Below, in pieces: positions 54,625 through 63,358 of a stretch of DNA of 64,000 nt (position 1 is the stretch's first letter; each line of letters opens with the position of its first letter). Where the stretch lies: the NCBI RefSeq assembly GCF_038002965.1, contig NZ_JBBOOE010000001.1, positions 3,763,001 to 3,827,000 on the forward strand. Reading direction: 5' to 3'. The position numbers and the translations under genes are program-made. Source of the DNA: Robertmurraya sp. FSL R5-0851 (GTDB lineage: Bacteria > Bacillota > Bacilli > Bacillales > Cytobacillaceae). A model generated the notes under the pieces. It saw only the letters and a list, made by a program, of their open reading frames with translations. It did not search any database and was not told the DNA's origin.

Positions 54625-55689
54625 CTATCTTAACGACTTTCTTAATATATTTATGGTTACTAATAAACAGTAGTATCCGGCTACAAATCTTGATTTAGCA
54701 AAAAAATAAAAAACTCTCCACACTAAAGGAAATTGACTTAAGTCTAAATTAGTAAAAGAACTTTTTATTTGTTGATGGTGTAAGATCTTTTTTATTTTTT
54801 TCACCTTTACTGATGCTTGTTGGTTCTGTTCAAATAATTCATTTAACCCAAGACCAAGAGTATTAAGACAAATACGGTTACTTAGCGCTTGACTATAGTC
54901 ATTACCTAGTTCTTTTTCTTCAATAAATGTTGATAGTTTTTTAAAAAGACATTCCCATTGACTCAATAGATTAGGTTTATAATTAGAGGTTAAAGAGGTA
55001 CTGTTCTCTCTCCAGTAGTGATAAAGATACTTATTGATGAAAACAAAATTTTGTGTAAAGTACATGACCTCTATATTAAATAAAGAATCTTCATTGGTTC
55101 CTATCTCATGTAAGTCAGTAAATACTATTTTATTATCAAGAATTAAGTTAGTCTTATATAGCTTTGACCAGACGGTGCCCCATGCATCTAATAATTCTGG
55201 ATTCCTAACTTCATCACCCAATGGCCCTATTAATCTTCTTAATATTTTTTTATGAACTTCTTCACCGGTGAACTTCACTTGTTCAGGCATATGAAACTGC
55301 TTTTTCTTTGAATGACTACCAAATTCTCTAATATAACTACACATAACTACATCAGCTTCTTCAACTTGAGCAGTTTTATATAGTTCTTCATACATATGTT
55401 TATCAATCCAATCATCCGGATCAACAAAACCTATATATTCTCCAGTAACTTGTTCCAATCCAGTGTTTCTAGCAGAGGATACTCCGCCATTTTTTTTATT
55501 TATGACTTTGAGTCGTGGATCCGATTTTTGGTAATCTAGTAAGATTTCGTAGGACCTATCGGTTGAGCCATCATTGACAGCAATGATTTCAATTTCCTTT
55601 AATGATTGATTTAAGATACTGTCTAGACATCTATTTAGATATTTATCCACGTTATATATAGGCACGATTATACTTACTTTCGGCTTCAC
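54625..55689 (-). CDS. GT2 family glycosyltransferase (EpsJ/EpsE-like)
   Basis: About 354 residues from the GTG at 55689, which has GGAGG 6 nt upstream and lies inside the epsD 3' end. VSIIVPIYNVDKYLNRCLDSIL, VNDGSTDRS, SARNTGL and FVDPDDWIDKH are GT2 motifs. The long C-terminal region makes it closer to EpsJ than to the shorter EpsE. The flagellar-clutch role of EpsE should not be assumed here. Confidence 0.88.
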   Translation of the reverse strand: MKPKVSIIVPIYNVDKYLNRCLDSILNQSLKEIEIIAVNDGSTDRSYEILLDYQKSDPRLKVINKKNGGVSSARNTGLEQVTGEYIGFVDPDDWIDKHMYEELYKTAQVEEADVVMCSYIREFGSHSKKKQFHMPEQVKFTGEEVHKKILRRLIGPLGDEVRNPELLDAWGTVWSKLYKTNLILDNKIVFTDLHEIGTNEDSLFNIEVMYFTQNFVFINKYLYHYWRENSTSLTSNYKPNLLSQWECLFKKLSTFIEEKELGNDYSQALSNRICLNTLGLGLNELFEQNQQASVKVKKIKKILHHQQIKSSFTNLDLSQFPLVWRVFYFFAKSRFVAGYYCLLVTINILRKSLR

Positions 55690-56818
55690 GACTTTCCTCC
55701 GCAATATAGTTTGAATACACTTCTTTTATTTCTGTACTAACTTGGTCTAATGAGAACTTTTTTACTAATTTAACGCTAGCAGCTCCCATTTTTTCTCGCA
55801 TATCCACCGAATTATATAGCTTCAAAATTTTCAATCCAAAATCTTGAAAGTTATCATTTACAACTGTAAATCCATTTACACCATCACTAACTAACTCTAT
55901 ATGTCCCCTATTAACACTAGATATAATTGGTAATCCACATGCCATTGCTTCCATGATATTCACAGGAAGTCCCTCTCTTTTACTAGACGCAACGACTATA
56001 TCACTCATTTTTAATAGAGATTCGATATCCCTACGGTATCCTAAAAAATCGATCATACTTATAACATCTAACTGTTCTGATAGCTGTTTGCTTTGCTCGA
56101 GAAGAGGTCCTTCTCCTGCTAACAGTAGTCTCGCTTTAGGAATGTGCTCCTTAACATGTGCAAGTGCATGAATTAGAAGCTGCTGATTCTTATTTGCATT
56201 AAACTCCGCCGCGTAAAACATTAAAAAGGCATCGTTATCGTAACGATGCTCTGCCCTTAACACTTCTTTATGAAAGTTGGATACTGGTGTAAAACGTTCT
56301 GTATCCACGCCCACTCCGTGTACATGTTCAATTTGCTTAGCTTTAAACTGATGGGAGGTGGCTAATTTATAATCTTCTTCATTAATCGTAATTAAAGAGT
56401 CCGTTAAGTAAGATAATACTCTCTCAATAGGGTAGTAGACCATCCAGTTAGGAATGGGTGCTCCTTTACAAAAATGAAACCCATGTGCGGTATAAATCAC
56501 TTTTGTCCCTTTCTGTCTTGCGGAACGAGCTGCTAGTCTCGCGAGCACTCCTCCCATTGGTGTATGACAGTGTATGAGCTGATACCCATTTCGATCGATA
56601 ACCTCTTTTAGTTGGTTATACGCAGCTATGTTTTTTCTATGAAAAGGTGACCGTTGTATCGGGAGATTGAACTTTTCATCTACAAATGGTAGTTCGATTG
56701 TTCCCGAAGCAGCTACATGAACATCCCACCCTTGTTCCTTAAACCACTTTAAATAAGGTAGATGGAAGGCACTGAAATGATAGTCAACTGTTGCACAGAA
56801 CAACACTTTTCTTTTCAT
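55652..56818 (-). CDS. epsD: EpsD-like GT4 glycosyltransferase
   Basis: 388 residues. The N-terminus VLFCATVDYHFSAFHLPYL followed by KWFKEQGW and IHCHTPMGGVLARLAAR is near-identical in style to EpsD/TuaC-type enzymes; VVASSKREGLPVNIMEAMACGLP is the donor site. It is the first glycosyltransferase after galU. About 50 bp overlap with the next gene shows tight coupling. Confidence 0.9.
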   Translation of the reverse strand: MKRKVLFCATVDYHFSAFHLPYLKWFKEQGWDVHVAASGTIELPFVDEKFNLPIQRSPFHRKNIAAYNQLKEVIDRNGYQLIHCHTPMGGVLARLAARSARQKGTKVIYTAHGFHFCKGAPIPNWMVYYPIERVLSYLTDSLITINEEDYKLATSHQFKAKQIEHVHGVGVDTERFTPVSNFHKEVLRAEHRYDNDAFLMFYAAEFNANKNQQLLIHALAHVKEHIPKARLLLAGEGPLLEQSKQLSEQLDVISMIDFLGYRRDIESLLKMSDIVVASSKREGLPVNIMEAMACGLPIISSVNRGHIELVSDGVNGFTVVNDNFQDFGLKILKLYNSVDMREKMGAASVKLVKKFSLDQVSTEIKEVYSNYIAEESREAESKYNRAYI

Positions 56819-56825
56819 AGGACAC

Positions 56826-57707
56826 CTACTTTATTGGTTGTCTATCGAGCACCGCTGATAGATAGTTTAATAGGTCAGAACGTAGCTCTTCTTTTTGAAG
56901 GGCAAATTCAATCGTTGTTTGAATAAAGCCCATCTTTTCCCCTACATCATGGCGAGTTCCTTCAAAATCATAAGCATAGACTGCCTCATATTGATTTAGC
57001 CCTGCGATGGCATCTGTTAACTGAATTTCTCCACCTGCTCCAGGTCCTTGCTCTCCTAAAATATCAAAAATTCTAGGATTTAAGATGTATCTCCCCATAA
57101 TAGCTAGATTGGAAGGAGCCTCCTCCATCTTAGGCTTTTCTACTAGGCTATTCACGCTAATGAATCTCTCACCAATTTCATTGCCGTTAACAATACCATA
57201 GCGTGATACTTCTTCCATTGGAACCTTTTGTACTCCAAGAACGGAAGCCTGATATCTTTCGTATTGATCGATTAATTGTTTTAAACATGGCTTTTCTGCT
57301 TGAACGATATCATCTCCAAGTAGAACAGCGAATGGTTCATTCCCAATAAATTTTCTTGCACACCAAATGGCATGACCTAATCCCTTTGGCTCCTTTTGGC
57401 GGATATAATGGATATCTGCCATTTGTGAGGATTTTTGCACCTCACTTAGTAACTCAAATTTACCCTTTTCAATTAGATTTTGTTCTAATTCAAACGAATT
57501 ATCAAAATGGTCCTCAATCGCACGTTTTCCTTTTCCCGTTACAATGATGATGTCTTCGATTCCAGAAGCAACCGCTTCTTCTATAATATATTGAATCGTT
57601 GGTTTATCTACGATTGGTAGCATTTCTTTTGGCATCGCTTTTGTCGCTGGAAGGAATCTGGTTCCTAATCCTGCTGCTGGAATGATCGCCTTTTTTACTT
57701 TTTTCAT
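56826..57707 (-). CDS. galU: UTP-glucose-1-phosphate uridylyltransferase (GalU/GtaB)
   Basis: 293 residues. [21 protein letters not shown] (8-28), [30 protein letters not shown] and ELTDAI-like LTDAIAGLN identify GalU/GtaB. It makes UDP-glucose, which GalE converts to UDP-galactose, feeding the glycosyltransferases of the operon. Its placement between epsC and epsD is an addition compared with B. subtilis eps. Confidence 0.95.
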   Translation of the reverse strand: MKKVKKAIIPAAGLGTRFLPATKAMPKEMLPIVDKPTIQYIIEEAVASGIEDIIIVTGKGKRAIEDHFDNSFELEQNLIEKGKFELLSEVQKSSQMADIHYIRQKEPKGLGHAIWCARKFIGNEPFAVLLGDDIVQAEKPCLKQLIDQYERYQASVLGVQKVPMEEVSRYGIVNGNEIGERFISVNSLVEKPKMEEAPSNLAIMGRYILNPRIFDILGEQGPGAGGEIQLTDAIAGLNQYEAVYAYDFEGTRHDVGEKMGFIQTTIEFALQKEELRSDLLNYLSAVLDRQPIK

Positions 57708-57721
57708 TTGTTTCCCCTTTC

Positions 57722-59554
57722 TTACCCTGAAATAGATACAACAGTTGCTTTCTTTCTCTTTACCTTATTGTTCGCTAGATTAATTAACACTTCTTTTAAC
57801 ATTTCTTTCTCCATCGTGTGGAAGGTTTGAACAATCTTATCAATATCCTCGAGAAAAAGCGTAGCCGGTTTTCCTATATATATATTCGGAAACACTTGTT
57901 TTTCCTGTACTTCTTCGTCCTTTAATAGCTCCTCAAACAACTTCTCACCAGGACGGATTCCTGTAAATTCAATTCCTATTTCTTCTATTGTATAGCCTGA
58001 CAGCTTGATTAAATTCTTGGCCAAGTCTACAATTTTTACGGGTTCTCCCATATCTAATACGAAGATTTCGCCTCCACGTGCTAGTGCACCTGCTTGAATG
58101 ACTAATCGAGAGGCTTCTGGAATAGTCATGAAATATCGAATCATATCTGGATGAGTGACCGTAACTGGTCCACCTTTGGCTATCTGCTTTTTAAATAATG
58201 GAATAACACTGCCTCGACTACCAAGTACATTTCCAAAACGAACAGCAACAAATTTCGTCTTACTTTTTTGATCCATGTTTTGAACGATCATTTCTGCAAG
58301 TCTTTTCGTTGCTCCCATAACACTGGTTGGATTCACAGCCTTATCTGTTGAAACCATGACAAAGGTTTCAACCCCATGCCAACTGGCTGCTTCCGCCACA
58401 TTTCTTGTACCTATAATATTATTTTTGACTGCTTCTTCTGGATTTCGCTCCATTAACGGAACATGCTTATGAGCTGCTGCATGATAGACCACTGCGGGGT
58501 GATGAGTTCCCATCACATTCATCATTTTCTTAGGGTCCTGTAAGTCCGCAATTTCCGTAACATACTCAATTGGTAGGTGTCCAAACTTTTCTTTTAGCTC
58601 TTGTTCAATGGAGTAAATACTATTTTCACCGTGACCAAGCAATACAAGTTTCTTTGGTGAGAACAATGATATCTGTCTACACAACTCTGATCCAATGGAA
58701 CCTCCTGCTCCAGTTACTAATACGACCCGATCAGTAACATATTCCGAGATACGATCCATATCTAGAACAACAGGACTACGACCTAGTAAGTCCTCTACCT
58801 CAACATCCCGAATACCATTAACTGAAACTCTTCCGGTTACAATATCCTCTAACATCGGAAGAATTTGTGTTTTCGCCTTTGTTTTCGCACATTCTTGAAA
58901 AATGATGTTCAATTCTTTTCTTCCTAAAGAAGGAATGGCAATTATGATGTTATCTATTCCTAGTGAATCGACTGTATGAGTAATTTGGTCGATACTTCCC
59001 ACTACAGGTAGCCCAAGGATATCTAATTGATGTTTGTTAAGATCATCATCTATAAATGCAACTGGTTGTAATACGGAATCACTACTTCTTAGTAACTGTC
59101 TTGCCACCATAGTTCCTGCAGAACCTGCACCAATAATTAATGCTCTCTTTCTTTCTTTAGAGGAATGCAAATAGTTATCTCGATACATTCTCCAACAAAA
59201 TCTTGAGCCACCAATCATGGACATATGAAGAAGCCATGTAACAGCCAAAAGTCGGAAGAAGATTTCACCAAGCATAATTTGTTGAGTAAGTGCTGCTGTC
59301 AGTATAGACAACGTCACCACTTTACATATGATGATCATTTCACCTACACTTGCATATTCCCATGCTTTTTTATAAACATGCAAAAGCAATGAATAGACAT
59401 GATGACTAAGTACGATAGCTAATGAGCTTAATACAATTGGAGATGTGATGACACCAGTACTTGCATTCGTAAGGAAGAACCCAAAGAAGATGGCTGTTAA
59501 TACAATGAAGGAATCAATTAATATAAATAATGACAATCGTTTCTTATAAGACAA
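57722..59554 (-). CDS. epsC: EpsC-like UDP-sugar 4,6-dehydratase
   Basis: 610 residues from a TTG with GGGGGG upstream. Four N-terminal membrane spans, a first Rossmann domain ([17 protein letters not shown]) and the catalytic SDR domain ([16 protein letters not shown], near 285) with [18 protein letters not shown], where Asp-Lys replaces the usual Tyr-Lys context, as in FlaA1/CapD/PglF enzymes. It dehydrates UDP-GlcNAc in the first step of bacillosamine synthesis. Length and order match EpsC. Confidence 0.94.
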   Translation of the reverse strand: MSYKKRLSLFILIDSFIVLTAIFFGFFLTNASTGVITSPIVLSSLAIVLSHHVYSLLLHVYKKAWEYASVGEMIIICKVVTLSILTAALTQQIMLGEIFFRLLAVTWLLHMSMIGGSRFCWRMYRDNYLHSSKERKRALIIGAGSAGTMVARQLLRSSDSVLQPVAFIDDDLNKHQLDILGLPVVGSIDQITHTVDSLGIDNIIIAIPSLGRKELNIIFQECAKTKAKTQILPMLEDIVTGRVSVNGIRDVEVEDLLGRSPVVLDMDRISEYVTDRVVLVTGAGGSIGSELCRQISLFSPKKLVLLGHGENSIYSIEQELKEKFGHLPIEYVTEIADLQDPKKMMNVMGTHHPAVVYHAAAHKHVPLMERNPEEAVKNNIIGTRNVAEAASWHGVETFVMVSTDKAVNPTSVMGATKRLAEMIVQNMDQKSKTKFVAVRFGNVLGSRGSVIPLFKKQIAKGGPVTVTHPDMIRYFMTIPEASRLVIQAGALARGGEIFVLDMGEPVKIVDLAKNLIKLSGYTIEEIGIEFTGIRPGEKLFEELLKDEEVQEKQVFPNIYIGKPATLFLEDIDKIVQTFHTMEKEMLKEVLINLANNKVKRKKATVVSISG

Positions 59555-59581
59555 TTTTATCCCCCCTATTCGTCTTACTAT

Positions 59582-59725
59582 TTAGTCTAATGTCACATTT
59601 CTTCGTTGAATGGCATAGTCAATGATTTTTCTAATTTCTTCTAGCTGCTCACGTGTTGCCTCTTGTTTTATGTACCTCACCGTCTTTTTTAGTGACTTCG
59701 GAAACTTATCAATATTACCCATCAC
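59582..59725 (-). CDS. Small 46-47-residue protein between EAR RNA and epsC
   Basis: GTG at 59725 (AAGGAG 8 nt upstream) or the next codon ATG; TAA at 59582. The product MGNIDKFPKSLKKTVRYIK... goes on ATREQLEEIRKIIDYAIQRR and is charged and helical. It begins right after the strong terminator downstream of the EAR element. I do not recognise it, but codon use, ribosome binding site and placement 27 bp before epsC support it. Confidence 0.68.
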   Translation of the reverse strand: MMGNIDKFPKSLKKTVRYIKQEATREQLEEIRKIIDYAIQRRNVTLD

Positions 59726-59750
59726 TGATCGAACTCCTTAGGAATAAAAT

Positions 59751-59802
59751 AAAAAACTTAACTATACGTTTTTCTGTGTAAAAGCGTATAGTTAAGTTTT
59801 TT
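59751..59802 (-). terminator. Strong terminator between epsB/EAR and epsC
   Basis: AAAAAACTTAACTATACG pairs over 18 bp with CGTATAGTTAAGTTTTTT around a 16-nt loop. It would end the transcript before epsC unless overcome; the EAR element just upstream is known to do that. Confidence 0.85.
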
Positions 59803-59814
59803 ATTAATAAAACA

Positions 59815-59935
59815 GGGCATCTAACCCTACCTCACATCACACTATCGACGACTCGCGTCTAAGGTTTTCCACCCACAGCATAACCGAGTGCCTCCATTGA
59901 TATAGGTTAGGAGACATCACCTTTTACATTGATCT
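59815..59935 (-). promoter_or_regulatory. EAR element (eps-associated antitermination RNA)
   Basis: Located between epsB and epsC, exactly where the EAR RNA lies in B. subtilis. On the minus strand it holds conserved-looking blocks GGAGGCACTCGGTTATGC, GGGTGGAAAACCTTAGACGCG and GAGGTAGGGTTAGATGCCC, able to form several stems. EAR promotes processive antitermination through the long eps operon. The strong terminator placed directly after it fits that role. Exact boundaries are approximate. Confidence 0.8.
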
Positions 59936-59986
59936 ATTGTGAACAAGATGATTCTTGATTAAGAACAAACAGGTTAAAAAAAGAGA

Positions 59987-60661
59987 CTAGCTTACTTGGT
60001 TTACAATTACACCAACTAAAGGGGACTTCGCAAATTCTAAAACCTTCTTAGATTCTAAAGCTGCCTCCAATTTGGTTTTTGCTTTTTGTACAACTAGAAT
60101 CACTCCGTCACACAAGTTTGCTAGTACCTTGGTGTCTGTAACCTCAAGTACTGATGGTGAATCAACCAGAATAAGGTCATAGAGTGGTTTAATATGTGAT
60201 AACAATTCTTTCATTTTTTCAGATTCAAGTAGCTCTGCGGGATCCAGAGGGATCGGTCCACTTGTTAATAAATCTAGATTATCAATATTACATTTTGTAA
60301 TTGCTTCACAAAAAGGTGTTTTATCACTTAAAACATCTGTCAATCCAACCTCATTACTCACTTTAAAAAGTTGATGAATGCTTGGATTTCTAAGGTTTCC
60401 ATCAATCAGAAGGACCTTTTCTTTTTGTTGAGCAATGGAAATAGCTGTATTAGCAATAATGGTTGATTTTCCTTCAGATCGCCCTGGAGAGCTAACCACT
60501 AGCAAATTGTTTTTCTCATGTTCATTTAGGAAGTGAATATTCGTTCTTATCGTTCGAAACTGTTCAGAAATGATTGATTCAGGATTTGAGTAGGTAATTA
60601 AGTTCCTTTTCTTAATCTTAGTTAGTTCCTTACGTCTACTTCTAAATACCAATAGAATCAC
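59987..60661 (-). CDS. epsB: EpsB-like BY-kinase/chain-length ATPase
   Basis: 224 residues. Walker A reads SSPGRSEGKSTI (about 57-68), Walker A' reads VLLIDGNLRNPS, where the second Asp of the usual D-x-D is Asn, and Walker B is LILVDSP. The protein ends VGVIVNQVS without the C-terminal tyrosine cluster that is autophosphorylated in B. subtilis EpsB. It overlaps epsA by 20 bp. It may work as an ATPase partner of EpsA but with weakened or absent tyrosine kinase output. Confidence 0.88.
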   Translation of the reverse strand: MILLVFRSRRKELTKIKKRNLITYSNPESIISEQFRTIRTNIHFLNEHEKNNLLVVSSPGRSEGKSTIIANTAISIAQQKEKVLLIDGNLRNPSIHQLFKVSNEVGLTDVLSDKTPFCEAITKCNIDNLDLLTSGPIPLDPAELLESEKMKELLSHIKPLYDLILVDSPSVLEVTDTKVLANLCDGVILVVQKAKTKLEAALESKKVLEFAKSPLVGVIVNQVS

Positions 60662-61361
60662 CTCGATTATTCACGTTTATCTTTTTGGTTTTGTTAATAT
60701 TCTTTTTGGACATTGCGGACACACTCCCCAGAATAGGGACTTCTAGAAGATCTTCCACTTCCTGCTCTGAGCGAATCGATTCATCAAGCGAGTCAACTAA
60801 AAATATTAAGCCAATCCCTATGACAATGCCTCCAATAATGGCGGCCCCCAATATCTTGTTTTCATTACTTTCATTAATAGGAATTGGATTTACCTGTGCA
60901 TCAGATAGTACTCTAACATCATCAAAATCCATAATATTTGGAATCTCTTGAATAAAGACACTCGCAGTAGTATTGGCAATTTCTGCAGCTAGTTCAGGGT
61001 TTACATCAATGACACTGATTTTTACTACTTGCGTCTCATCAATACTTCCAACTTGTATACTTTGAGCTAAAGATTCTGGTGTTCTTTCAATACCAAGTTG
61101 TGTAATTACCTTCTCTAATACCGTTTTGTCCTTAATGATCACTTCAAGAGTCTTTCGTTGCCCTCCATCCGCATTAATAATAATATTAGTAGATGAACTA
61201 TATAACAGCGTTGTTTGGTTGATAGAACTGTAAAAATATCCAAAAAGGGCTGCTAGTATAGTGATGGTTATTCCGATCCAAGCACGTTTCTTTAAAATTC
61301 CGAGTATTTCTTTTAAATTTATTTCCTTTGCCATGCGTCGGTCATTTTGAAAACGCCCCAT
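60642..61361 (-). CDS. epsA: EpsA-like chain-length regulator (Wzz/YveK)
   Basis: About 239 residues from the ATG at 61361 with AAGGTGG 5 nt upstream. Two membrane spans (about 29-47 and 170-190) enclose an outside coiled domain; the C-terminal cytoplasmic tail (SEQEVEDLLEVPILGSVSAM) activates the partner EpsB in related systems. EINLKEILGILKKR is the typical Wzz start. It is the first gene of the eps operon, next to SinR-type boxes. Confidence 0.92.
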   Translation of the reverse strand: MGRFQNDRRMAKEINLKEILGILKKRAWIGITITILAALFGYFYSSINQTTLLYSSSTNIIINADGGQRKTLEVIIKDKTVLEKVITQLGIERTPESLAQSIQVGSIDETQVVKISVIDVNPELAAEIANTTASVFIQEIPNIMDFDDVRVLSDAQVNPIPINESNENKILGAAIIGGIVIGIGLIFLVDSLDESIRSEQEVEDLLEVPILGSVSAMSKKNINKTKKINVNNRGDSIGI

Positions 61362-61373
61362 ACATACCACCTT

Positions 61374-61499
61374 GTTCTCTTTGTATTGTATAGTTCTAAA
61401 TAAAGAACAATTGCTTCAAAAAAATAGATTTCCTTTTTGGAATCTGCTTTTTTGAACTAATATTCTTTATAATAAATATATTAGTTCTTTAAAGAGAAC
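61374..61499 (-). promoter_or_regulatory. eps promoter region with five SinR-type boxes
   Basis: SinR consensus GTTCTYT occurs at 61374-61380 (GTTCTCT), as AAAGAAC at 61402-61408 facing GTTCTAA at 61393-61399, and as the inverted pair GTTCTTT (61484-61490) / AGAGAAC (61493-61499). A plausible minus-strand -10 (TACAAT) lies among the boxes, shortly before the ribosome binding site of epsA. Together with the SinR-like gene inside the operon this predicts repression by SinR. Confidence 0.72.
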
Positions 61500-61548
61500 A
61501 AGTCAATGAAATTTTGTTTATTATTTCTTAAGTTTAAGTAAATTATTG

Positions 61549-63345
61549 TTATGGAGTTGCCTCCAGTTGTTTTCCCAATAGCGTACTAAATAGACCTCGT
61601 CTATCGTTGGCTAATTGTTGAAATCCTCCTGCTTGAATAATTCTTCCTTTATCCAATACCAGTACTTGATTAGCACTGCGGATTGTAGACAATCGATGGG
61701 CTACGATTATAATTGTCATTTTCCCTTTAAGTTTATCAAGTGAATCTTGAATGATTCTCTCATTTTTTGTATCTAGAGCACTAGTTGCTTCATCAAGCAC
61801 AAGAAGTGCTGGTTTTCTAATTATTGCTCTAGCTAAAACAATTCTTTGCCTTTCCCCACCTGAGAGTCGTATTCCTCGATCACCAATAATGGTGTCGAAA
61901 CCGTTAGGAAGTCTTTTTACAAATTCATCAGCTGAAGCAAACTGTAAAGCTTCCCAGATTTCATCATCTGAGGCATCTGATTTGACTAGTAATAAATTAT
62001 CCTTAATACTTCCATTAAATAAATAGGGATCTTGAGGGACATAGCTTATTGCTTTTCTTAATGGTAAAAGATCACCTTTATCAATTTTTTTACCATTGAT
62101 ATGTACCTCTCCATTATCTGGTTGATTAAGTCCCATAAGTAAGTCTATAAGAGTACTCTTTCCAGCTCCAGAAGGTCCTACTATAGCTGTCGTTTGGTTC
62201 ACTGTAAATTCAACATTTATGTCCGATAAAGCAAAACTTTTTCCATTATCATAGCTAAAAGAAACATTTTTTAAAGAAATACATCCATCTACACTTATCG
62301 GATTAATTTTCTTATAAATCTCATTGTCTAATTCTTTAGCATTCTTGCATTCGGATTGTAAATCTCCCAAAGCATAGAAAGATGGAAGCAGTGTCCAAAT
62401 TTGTTCAAGGCTAGCTTGAATGGCAGATAACCTAGGCCATAACCTTGAAAATATTAGCAAAATAACCATTAATTCAGTTGGTTGAGAATGAAAGAAACGG
62501 ATAGAAAAATATACAAAAATAGATAAAAGAATTGCTGATACAATCTTATATATTAATTGTGAAGTTGATCGAACCTTCACAAGTCCTATCATATTTTCTT
62601 CCATTTCGTGATTTAAGTCTTTAAACCACTTTATGTGAATTCCTTCCAATGTATTGCTTTTTATATCCTTTATCCCACTAAAATGATCTGTCATCCCACC
62701 TAAAAACTTTTTTGAGAGTTGAACAGTATTTTTTCCTAAGTCATTTGACTTTTTTACTAATCCTCTAGAACTTAACACTAATAAAAAACCAAAAAACAGG
62801 ACAAATAGAGTCATACTAAAAGATAGGTATAAAGATAAACCAATTTGTATACAAGTGAAAACTAGAGAAGTAACAAACTGCAAGAACAATTGAACTCCAC
62901 CAGTAACCCTACCAATCTCAGTTGTCATTATATTAATAATATCGGATCTTCTTTTCTTTATAAAAAAACTCCATTTTGCTTGAAGTAACAACTGATATGT
63001 TTCTTCTCTGACATGTCTGCTGAATCCTTGTTGTATTTTAGTGTTTAGAATTTGCTGATTTCTTTGGAATACTCCCTGACTTAGCATTAAAACTAAGTAA
63101 ATCGTCAAAATAATTAATAGTCCAGCTTCAACTGAGAATGTATTAAAAAACGAATATATAAAGCTAAGTTTTGTATCTCCTGTCATATTAATGTTAAGAA
63201 TACCACTAAAATTAATCAGAGGAATTAATAATAGTAATCCCACACCTTCAATTAAAGAAAGAAAAATCATTGCAACTAAATTTAAATAAAGGATCAACCC
63301 CGAGTATTGATGTAATTTCTTTAAATAATAGATTAAGAACTTCAT
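61549..63345 (-). CDS. ABC exporter, fused membrane and ATPase domains (MsbA-like)
   Basis: 598 residues with GGAGG before the ATG. Six membrane spans in the first 320 residues, then an ATPase with Walker A GPSGAGKST, LSGGERQRI signature and LLVLDEATSALD. Half-transporters of this form export lipids or peptides; in Bacillales lasso-peptide clusters the 'D' exporter has this layout. It begins 13 bp after a PF14907-type nucleotidyltransferase gene, which favours the peptide reading, but polysaccharide or lipid export cannot be ruled out. No peptidase C39 domain. Confidence 0.88.
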   Translation of the reverse strand: MKFLIYYLKKLHQYSGLILYLNLVAMIFLSLIEGVGLLLLIPLINFSGILNINMTGDTKLSFIYSFFNTFSVEAGLLIILTIYLVLMLSQGVFQRNQQILNTKIQQGFSRHVREETYQLLLQAKWSFFIKKRRSDIINIMTTEIGRVTGGVQLFLQFVTSLVFTCIQIGLSLYLSFSMTLFVLFFGFLLVLSSRGLVKKSNDLGKNTVQLSKKFLGGMTDHFSGIKDIKSNTLEGIHIKWFKDLNHEMEENMIGLVKVRSTSQLIYKIVSAILLSIFVYFSIRFFHSQPTELMVILLIFSRLWPRLSAIQASLEQIWTLLPSFYALGDLQSECKNAKELDNEIYKKINPISVDGCISLKNVSFSYDNGKSFALSDINVEFTVNQTTAIVGPSGAGKSTLIDLLMGLNQPDNGEVHINGKKIDKGDLLPLRKAISYVPQDPYLFNGSIKDNLLLVKSDASDDEIWEALQFASADEFVKRLPNGFDTIIGDRGIRLSGGERQRIVLARAIIRKPALLVLDEATSALDTKNERIIQDSLDKLKGKMTIIIVAHRLSTIRSANQVLVLDKGRIIQAGGFQQLANDRRGLFSTLLGKQLEATP

Positions 63346-63358
63346 TTAAATCCTCCGT

